From Adiantum capillus-veneris (Eukaryota > Streptophyta > Polypodiopsida > Polypodiales > Pteridaceae), in the NCBI GenBank assembly GCA_014529385.2, contig CM043959.1:7991026-8055025 (forward strand): a stretch of DNA of 64,000 nt, in the 5' to 3' direction. The notes beneath the pieces were generated by a model. The model had not been told where the DNA came from. It made no database searches and worked only from the letters and a program-made list of their open reading frames with translations. Below are positions 57,643 through 64,000 of the stretch, one piece after another. The first letter of the stretch is position 1. Every line of letters begins with the position of its first letter. The translations under genes were made by a program, and so were the position numbers.

Positions 57643-58131
57643 TCATTCATGATCAGCAGCAGCAAAGAGAGATATGAGACTCGCCGCATCATAGGTCTCC
57701 TGATCCCTCACCAACACTGCTTGATCCACAGACAGCTCATCTTGCTCCACCATCATTAATCTAGCATGATACAATTTAAGACGCAATCCATTTACCCTTG
57801 ACTTATGTAGAACACCATCCAAGTTAGCCAGCTGATATGTGCCATTTGGAAAACACTCCACTACCTTGAAAGGGCCTTCCCACTTAATTTGAAACTTCTT
57901 TTGGAAGGTGTTGTCCAGCTTACTATTGTAGCGCAAAACCAAGTCATGTTTCTTGATACCCTTACTTTTGACCTTCTCATTTATCTTTGTCAAAGCCTTA
58001 TCCTGCATCTGCCCATAATGCTCCAATGCGCTCATCCTATCCAACTGGACCTCTTGTAACTGCAAGAGACTCTCTTTGAATGCATCACTAGGCGGCCCAA
58101 GCAACTTCTCTAGCATCTTGACTGCAGGCAA
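57643..58131 (-). pseudogene. integrase C-terminal domain of element C
   Basis: An open block of 162 codons with KKHDLVLRYNSKLDNTFQKK, FQIKWEGPFKVVECFPNGTY and QLANLDG, the SH3-like DNA-binding domain of gypsy integrases. It ends LISLFAAADHE, like the fragment at 10184. It is in a different frame from the integrase core. The expected segment between KTGTG (core) and ELPAVKML (here) is missing, so a short deletion shifted the frame near 58145. Confidence 0.88.
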
Positions 58132-59407
58132 CTCTACTCCCTGTACCTGTTTTCACCGAAGTACGGTAAGCCCATAATGCACTAGGCAATTCCAAATCCC
58201 AATTCTTTCCTTGGTGCTCTGTCACTTTAGAAAGAATTTGTACCAACTCACCATTGAAGCTTTCATTTAAGCCATTACACTGCGGGTAATAAGGAGTGGT
58301 ATGCTGGTGCCTAATCTTCATCTTTGTGCATAAGAAGTCTAGCAGTTTAGCTCTAAATCCTGGCCCCTTATCTGAAAGTAGCTCTAATGGCACCCCAAAC
58401 TTGCAACATATTTCATCATACACAAATTTTGCCACATCCTTTGCAGTAATCTGTTTTACTGCTATAGCCTCTGCCCATCTAGAGAGATAGTCCACTGCCG
58501 TCAAGATATAGCTTTTGCCCCTGCTTGTGATAGGTAACGTGCCTATTGCATCAATCCCCCACTTTTCAAACACATCAAACGCCATAATGGTTTTTCGTAG
58601 CTCTGGCTTCAACACTCTCTTCCCAAATGCTTGACACCTATTGCAAGACCTACACCAATGGTGAACATCCTTGTGCAAACTAGGCCATACATACCCCTCT
58701 TGCAAAATCTTATGCAAGGTGATCTTTAGAGCAAAATGGCCACCACATGCGCCTTCATGATTCTCTTCCAACACTCTGTAAAGCTCCTCCCGCCAAGGTA
58801 CACGTCTCAACAGGAGATCAGCCCCTTTCATGTATAAGACATCACCAATCAATTTGTACCTGTATGCTCTACGCACAAAGCCATACTTCTTAGACTTTTG
58901 AATCTCCTTTGGAATGATTCCTGTTAGCAAAAACTCCTCTTCTTGAGCCAAACTTTCCCGGCCATGATAAAGATGTAAATTGGTCCTCAACACGAATAGC
59001 TCCCCAATCATGCCTTGAGCTGCTTCATGTGCCTCTCCATTTAGAGCACGTTCAATGTGTCTGATGCTCCATGCTTCGAACTTTTTTAACAGGCCTTTAA
59101 TTCTGAAGCACATTTCCTTCAATGAGGTGTTCTTGCTCTTCCACACACCCAGCACTTGCTTCACCACTAACAAGGAATCACCTTTTATGCTCAACCTTCG
59201 AACCCCATGCTTCAAAAAAATGTGTAATCCGGCTTCCAATGTAGCATATTCAGCCTCATTGTTACTATGCGCATCTAATTTGAACCCTCTCTTGCATACT
59301 AGCTTCCCCTCTAGATCATAAAGTGCTATACCCCCTGAAGCTGCATCGTGGCTCTTTCTGTATGAACCGTCAAAGAACAACACATGTGCATTGCTGATCT
59401 GTGGAAC
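58132..59407 (-). CDS. second RNase H and integrase core of element C
   Basis: A single open frame of about 430 codons. Residues about 1-130 form an RNase H of the extra Tat type: LFFDGSY, NNEAEYATLEAGL, IKGDSLLVVKQV and HIERALNGEAHEAA carry the acidic residues and His. The integrase follows: zinc region HEGACGGHFALK with DVHHWCRSCNRCQ (HHCC intact), catalytic Asp in WGIDAIGTLP, Asp in LLSDKGPGF and Glu in GLNESFNGEL. The core is intact, but the C-terminal domain is out of frame. A TAA at about 59408-59410 separates it from RT in the same frame, so it belongs to one Gag-Pol polyprotein. Confidence 0.88.
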
Positions 59408-61063
59408 TTATTCAACTACCTTTCTCACCACCTCTTCCTTAACAATAAGGGGATTCTCCTTGTAGGTCAACAAATCAGCTAGGGTAGCCCTTGTACTATC
59501 TTCCACTAGAAAAGAGAACTCAAACTCTTGCAGCTCAATTACCCATTTCTTCACCACATTTGACATGTTAATACCATTAATTAACTGTGGCAAAAAGGCA
59601 TAACTCGTCAAGAAAACAAAAGGCCGTGGTAGCAAGTAATGATGAAATCGTCTACAAGCAAATATTACACTGGCCATCACTAGCTCTACTTCCGATAACT
59701 TTCTCTCTGCAACCAACTTCACTCGGCTTGCACAATACACTGGCCTCATATAATGGCTGCCCTTCCCCTTTTGTAATAGCATGGCTCCAATGGTATCATC
59801 CCCTACTGATGGATTTACATAAAAAACTTTCTCCCAATCAGGAGCCTGCATGGCTGACAACCCCCCTAACACCTCTTTCACCTCTTGAAACACTTCTTCA
59901 CACTTGTCATCCCATTGCAATGGATCATGCTTTGCCACTTGCTGTAATGGATAAAGAAGCTGCGAAGACAATGGAATAAACCGTGCCATGTACTTCACTT
60001 TGTGTATAAAGGTTGCCAATTGCTTCGTACTCGTAGGTGATGGAAGAAGAATAATAGACTTAACCTTGTCTGGATCAGCCTCAATGCCATTTTCTGACAC
60101 CATGTGGCCCAATAACTTCACCCTTGGCTGTGCTAGATGACATTTCTTTGGATTTAGTTGTCCTCCACATTCATCATATCGAGCCAATACCATCTGCAGC
60201 TTCTCATGGTGTTCAACCCTACTGCTATAGACACAGAAGTCATCCATAAAAGCTTTAACACAACTACCAATGAATGGTTCCAACACCCAATTTGCTCTCT
60301 CTTGATAGAAGGAAGGTCCATTTGACAACCCAAATGGAAATATTGTGTAGCAATAGCAACCCCATGGCGTAATAAAAGTGGTCTTTGTGCGGTCTTTAAG
60401 AGCAATCTTCAATTGAAAATAGCCTGAAAAACCATCACACACACTGTACCTCTCATAACCTGCCATTGAATCCAAGATCTGATCGATGAATGGAAGAGGA
60501 TATGGATTCTTTTTAGTGGCTGCGTTTAAGGGTTTAAAATCTACACAAATTCTCCACTTTCCATCTTTCTTTGGACTGACTACTACTGGACTCACCCATT
60601 CTGTGGTCTCCACAGGGACTATGAACCCTGCCTTCAACAACTTGTCCACCTCTTCTTGCAAGGCTTCCATTTGCTCTTGACCCATCCTTCTTAGCCTTTG
60701 ACGCACTGGCTTAGCACCTTCTTTCAGCTCTATATGCATCTCTTCGCCCTTGAACCCTCTGATATCTTCATATGAAGTAATGAACAAATCAGGAAAACTA
60801 GCCAGCATGTGCAAATATATATCCTTCTCCATAGCTGAGAGGTCTCCACTAATCATTTGTGTCATTAATTCCTGCTTCTTTGACAACTCAACCTTGGTTT
60901 GCATCAGCCCTTCAATCACTTCATAAGGCCCTTCACTTTCATCTTCAACTTCATTCGCAAATGCGACTAAACCACACTCTTGGATTTCTTTATCCATCAA
61001 AAGAAATGCAACATCAGCATCCTCATCACTGCTGGTAGTGCTATCAATGTCCTCATCTGTCAC
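59408..61063 (-). CDS. reverse transcriptase and first RNase H of element C
   Basis: An open block of 551 codons. It starts with an acidic segment (DSTTSSDEDADVAFLL), then has the RT: VSPVVVSPKKDGKWRICVDF, YPLPFIDQILDSMAG, YSVCDGFSGYFQLKI, FPFGLSNGPSFYQE and KAFMDDFCVYSS, with both catalytic Asp. LNPKKCHLAQPRVKLLGHMV is the thumb. The C-terminal part is the first RNase H (VFYVNPSVGDDTIGAMLLQ, RKLSEVELVMASVIFACRRF, PQLINGINMSNVVKKWVIEL). The usual first Asp is Asn in YVNPS, so this RNase H may be degenerate, as expected when a second one is present. RT looks intact. Confidence 0.88.
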   Translation of the reverse strand: MTDEDIDSTTSSDEDADVAFLLMDKEIQECGLVAFANEVEDESEGPYEVIEGLMQTKVELSKKQELMTQMISGDLSAMEKDIYLHMLASFPDLFITSYEDIRGFKGEEMHIELKEGAKPVRQRLRRMGQEQMEALQEEVDKLLKAGFIVPVETTEWVSPVVVSPKKDGKWRICVDFKPLNAATKKNPYPLPFIDQILDSMAGYERYSVCDGFSGYFQLKIALKDRTKTTFITPWGCYCYTIFPFGLSNGPSFYQERANWVLEPFIGSCVKAFMDDFCVYSSRVEHHEKLQMVLARYDECGGQLNPKKCHLAQPRVKLLGHMVSENGIEADPDKVKSIILLPSPTSTKQLATFIHKVKYMARFIPLSSQLLYPLQQVAKHDPLQWDDKCEEVFQEVKEVLGGLSAMQAPDWEKVFYVNPSVGDDTIGAMLLQKGKGSHYMRPVYCASRVKLVAERKLSEVELVMASVIFACRRFHHYLLPRPFVFLTSYAFLPQLINGINMSNVVKKWVIELQEFEFSFLVEDSTRATLADLLTYKENPLIVKEEVVRKVVE

Positions 61064-61990
61064 CGTGGAAGAGTCTTCATCACTAGACTCATTCTCATCT
61101 TCATAAAGCTCCTCTAATCATTTCCTTGTGTCCATATTATAAAGCTTCTTGGTACCTGTCTTTCCATAGAGGCTAATCGTACCATGTCGCCAATCTTGAA
61201 CAGCTCCCACTGCACGTAACCATGGTCTGCCTAGTATAATAGGATATGCTCCCAACCCTACTGGCATCACATGAAAATCAACCACTGCCTTTGCTTCATA
61301 TGCCTCCACTTCTAATCTCTTTACAACACCCAAGCATTTTACTTTTTGATGGTTTGCCAATCTGATCCGAAAACCTAACACCCCAGCCACTGTGAGACCC
61401 ATCTTCTCAACACATGAGTGTGTTATGACGCATATTTGGGCTCCGCCATCCACATAACCTTGTCCCAAATTTTTCCTTTTATGCCACACATCTACTATTG
61501 GACAAATGTCTGGTAGCTCGTCCATTGCCAACACCTTCACTGAACCTCTCTCTGGCTCTTTCTCCATTGGGTTAACCATCCTCTTCCACTGTCGCTTTAG
61601 CTTAGGCACCATCTCTATAAGCTGCCCAAAAGTAACATCTGCCTTCCTGCTCGTCAGATCCTCCTTCAAGTCATAGCTTAATTGCCCATCCCCTAGTGGA
61701 AAATCTGAAACATGAAACTTTCGACGAGCTCTCCTTTTCCTCTTGGCCTTGACATCCTCGCCTTCATGGCTCTTTCCTTTCTTCTTACTAGGACCCGGGG
61801 CACTTCTTCCTTCCTTATCCTCTGTGGTCCTCTTCCCAATAGGCATCACTAATGTATCCTCTAGCTTTGATGCCTTCTCCAAGGTGACTACACTTAGAAC
61901 TTTTGTCTTTCCCTTTTCCTCCTGGGTCAGTCCGCTGGTTCCTTCATCTCCCTTAATTTCGATGCCATAATCATGCGACCTAGTTAGCAC
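61064..61990 (-). CDS. protease region of element C
   Basis: The 290-codon block at 61990-61118 is in the gag frame, after the TAG at 61991-61993. It begins with a basic, Lys-rich segment (KRKRRARRKFHVSDFPLGDG) and ends with the aspartic protease: YVDGGAQICVITHSCVEKMG (active site D-G-G), FRIRLANHQKVKCLG, VVDFHVMPVGLGAYPIILGR and PWLRAVGAVQDW. A TGA at 61115-61117 separates it from RT, also in frame. D-G-G occurs in other plant Tat-like proteases, so the enzyme may still be of active type. Confidence 0.85.
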
Positions 61991-62944
61991 CTATTTTGGC
62001 AATGGATACATGTCTCCCCCCATCCTTGGTGGCTTATCACATTGCGGGCTAATGTGACCCAACTCTCCACAATTATAACATGTGGGCGTCTGCCTCCAAA
62101 ACCTACTATTACTTTGTCCAGCACCATTCCTAGGTCTTTCTTCACCTCCTGGCTGATTTGCAAACCGCCCTCGACCTCGATTATTTCCCACTTGACCTAG
62201 CATGTTTAGGTTGGGATTCTTCATCAAATCAACCACTTGCCTCATGTCTTGCCTTAGGCCATCATCTTGCATTGCTGTAGTGACCACAACTGGCATAACC
62301 TGAGTAGTAGCAGGAACCACTGGTTCATGATGAACCCCTGACATACGACCTTGTAAAGAGTCCATAGGCTGAAATTCAGACCTCATGGGCAAAGACTCCA
62401 CCCCTAACTGGCTCATTTTCCTCAGCTTCCACTCTTTGTTCCTTGCTACCTCTAGTGCATCTTCATATGTCCTAGGCTTCTTTAGCTCTACTCTCCAACG
62501 TATATTCTCCCAAAGACCAGCCAAGAACCTGTCCTTCTTCATCATGTCAGGCGGGGGTACCTGTGGTGCTAAAGCCTTGCACATTCGCTCCCATGCCAAT
62601 GAAAACTTTCGTATGTACACATCTAATGGCTCACCTTCCTTTTGTACCAAAGCCTGTACTTCTTGCCACACTTTGTCAGGATCTTCTATCTTCACAAACT
62701 CCACTTCCAATCCATGCCTTAGATTGTCCCAACTCAATCTTATAGGTGGATCAGCCATACGCAACTCCTCTTCAAATGCTTTGGACCAAGCTCATCCATC
62801 ACTCTTCAAACAAATTTGGAGAAGGCATAACATTTGCGTAGGGTCATGAATTTGGTTGCTAATGCAGGCAACCTCCATCTTTTCCAGAAAGTCCTCCACA
62901 TCTTCATCACTTCTTCCATGAAACTCCGGATAAGAGAAAGCCAT
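61991..62944 (-). pseudogene. gag of element C, one internal stop
   Basis: ATG at 62944 gives MAFSYPEFHGRSDEDVEDFL, a typical gypsy Gag start. A single TGA at 62792-62794 interrupts the frame; the rest is open to TAG 61991-61993. Core motifs: LSWDNLRHGLEVEFVK, VQALVQKEGEPLDVYIRKF, WERMCKAL and FLAGLWENIRWRVELKKP. The C-terminal part is basic (RGRGRFANQPGGEERPRNGA), and the zinc knuckle is CYNCGELGHISPQC (about 62075-62035), complete CCHC. It forms the virus-like particle and binds RNA. The start at 62944 is chosen for the family-like sequence; the later Met at 62764 would drop the first 60 residues. Confidence 0.88.
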
Positions 62945-63954
62945 GGCTAGAGAACCCCTTCAAACACACGTGCAAGAACCCAAAACTTTTCACTACCCAA
63001 TCCCCAGAAACTTCAATGGAGCTCAGCTTTAGATGAGAACAAACACATGCACATCAAATGAGTTTTCATAGTTGATCATCGGAACTACAACAGGCAAAGG
63101 ACATTCCAGGATCTCTCTCAATCTTCTTGGCCCAAACATAAAGACTATGCGCTGCTGGAAAAAGATCTTCCTGGACACATGAACATTTATCTGGATTCTT
63201 TGAGTTAAATGAAAAGGAGTGAACTGAGGGCCATTTTGATCATCCATTAAAGCCAACCATGAAGCTCCCAAGAAGGCACACCTGACTCAACCTCTAATTT
63301 TGCCAGAATTTCAGCAGCATAACAGCATAAATGGCTCAAAATACCAAAAAACCAGCCATCATAACTTGGGAAAATTTCGACAGAGTTTCCCCAGAAGTAG
63401 AGCAATGAGAACCCAAAATATAGATTGTATCTGTATGCATAAACTGCCAACAATAGAACCCGAGCATCAAATAGGACTCACTAGTACATAGCCTATGGCG
63501 AGGTCACGAAAAGGGTGCTCCAGCTACCTGTATCACCGAAAGGATCTCCACATTTGAGAATCCCCCAGCTCAATAAAAACCTCACGCTATCGACCCTCAC
63601 ACGAAGGCTAATGCAAATCGCATATAGTCAAGTCTCAGAAATGACTATCTTCTAGACCAAGTCTCAGAAATGGTTGGGACTGCCAAATACAACCAAGTAT
63701 GGCTCCACAAATGCGTACAATGGCAGTTTCCACAAGTAACGTACAATCCAGCAGACAATGCGCTCAAATAGGCGCCAAGTGATGCATTCCCACAACAATT
63801 GTAGGTGACATCACTGCTAGTATATCACTGTACTCCAGCTACCTGTACCTGTGTGAATCACCTGTACCTGTACCTGTCCCTGTAACCTGTAGTCTGCAAC
63901 CTGCAACCTGTAATCCCGAAGCTCGAAGCTCGAAGCAGAAGGTACTCGAAGAAG
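62945..63954 (-). other. leader of element C
   Basis: About 1 kb without a gene lies between gag and the primer site. It contains a CCTGTACCTG / CTGCAACCTG minisatellite at about 63835-63912 and GAAGCTCGAAGCTCGAAGC at about 63918. Confidence 0.7.
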
Positions 63955-63979
63955 ATCCTCCGTGGGGGCACCAAAAGAA
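63955..63979 (-). other. primer binding site of element C
   Basis: On the plus strand GATCCTCCGTGGGGGCACCA ends at 63973 and looks like the 3' end of a tRNA: CCA, discriminator A, a 7-nt acceptor strand TGGGGGC and the T-stem/loop edge GATCC. On the minus strand this is a primer site TGGTGCCCCCACGGAGGATC. I cannot identify the tRNA. Six bases (AAAGAA) lie between it and the LTR. Confidence 0.6.
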
Positions 63980-64000
63980 TGTGGGCGGGATGAAAACACA
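63980..64000 (-). repeat. start of 5' LTR of element C, cut by window end
   Basis: The last 21 bases match the first 21 of the left LTR at 56476 (TGTGGGCGGGATGAAAACAC). Confidence 0.9.

Noticed and set aside
63954-63973. tRNA gene fragment
   Set aside because: Only the 3' 20 nt resemble a tRNA, and the position next to an LTR start fits a primer binding site.

Overview
This window looks like nuclear DNA of a land plant with a large, repeat-filled genome. The evidence is the repertoire: Ty3/gypsy elements of plant type (a chromodomain-bearing chromovirus, Tat-like elements with a second RNase H, a tRNA-Asp-like primer site), a CACTA transposase remnant, a BED/DUF659/hAT-C transposase, and an APE-type LINE. 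I cannot name the species. The feel is of a fern, lycophyte or other large plant genome, but that is inference. I found no intact host gene, no rRNA or tRNA gene and no CRISPR array.

Layout. 1-6670: decayed AT-rich DNA with a candidate solo LTR. 6675-16574: a candidate CACTA element holding a TNPD-like transposase remnant, two spliced gene remnants with phase-0 GT-AG introns, a 29-bp minisatellite, a TTAGG-like satellite and a nested gypsy 3' fragment. 17690-25173: a decayed plus-strand chromovirus (element A), preceded by a scrap of another element's integrase. 25174-33930: a minus-strand gypsy element (B), cut off inside its RT at the junction with A, with an unusual palindrome-rich leader. 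33930-38727: a plus-strand LTR element (E) with an unrecognised coding region. 38728-45638: a complete hAT transposon with 8-bp target duplication. 45647-50300: a heavily decayed minus-strand gypsy element (D). 51611-56047: a plus-strand LINE. 56476-64000: a nearly complete minus-strand Tat-like gypsy element (C), whose right LTR starts 21 bp before the window ends.

The most notable object is the hAT element. Its ends fit the hAT rule (terminal CAAGG, TSD TTTGAAGC/TTTGGAGC) and it has GC-rich subterminal palindromes built on GGGCCC at both ends. Its transposase runs on the minus strand. Convergent to it, on the plus strand, is a broken reading frame with a protein-kinase N-lobe followed by a RING-like finger. 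Just inside its left end lies a set of five small hairpins: each has a different self-complementary stem, but all share a 20-nt loop with the core GTAACGCG.

Most elements are dead. The commonest lesion is a stop codon one C-to-T (or G-to-A) change away from an expected sense codon, as expected for DNA that was cytosine-methylated. The LINE and element C are the least damaged and probably the youngest.
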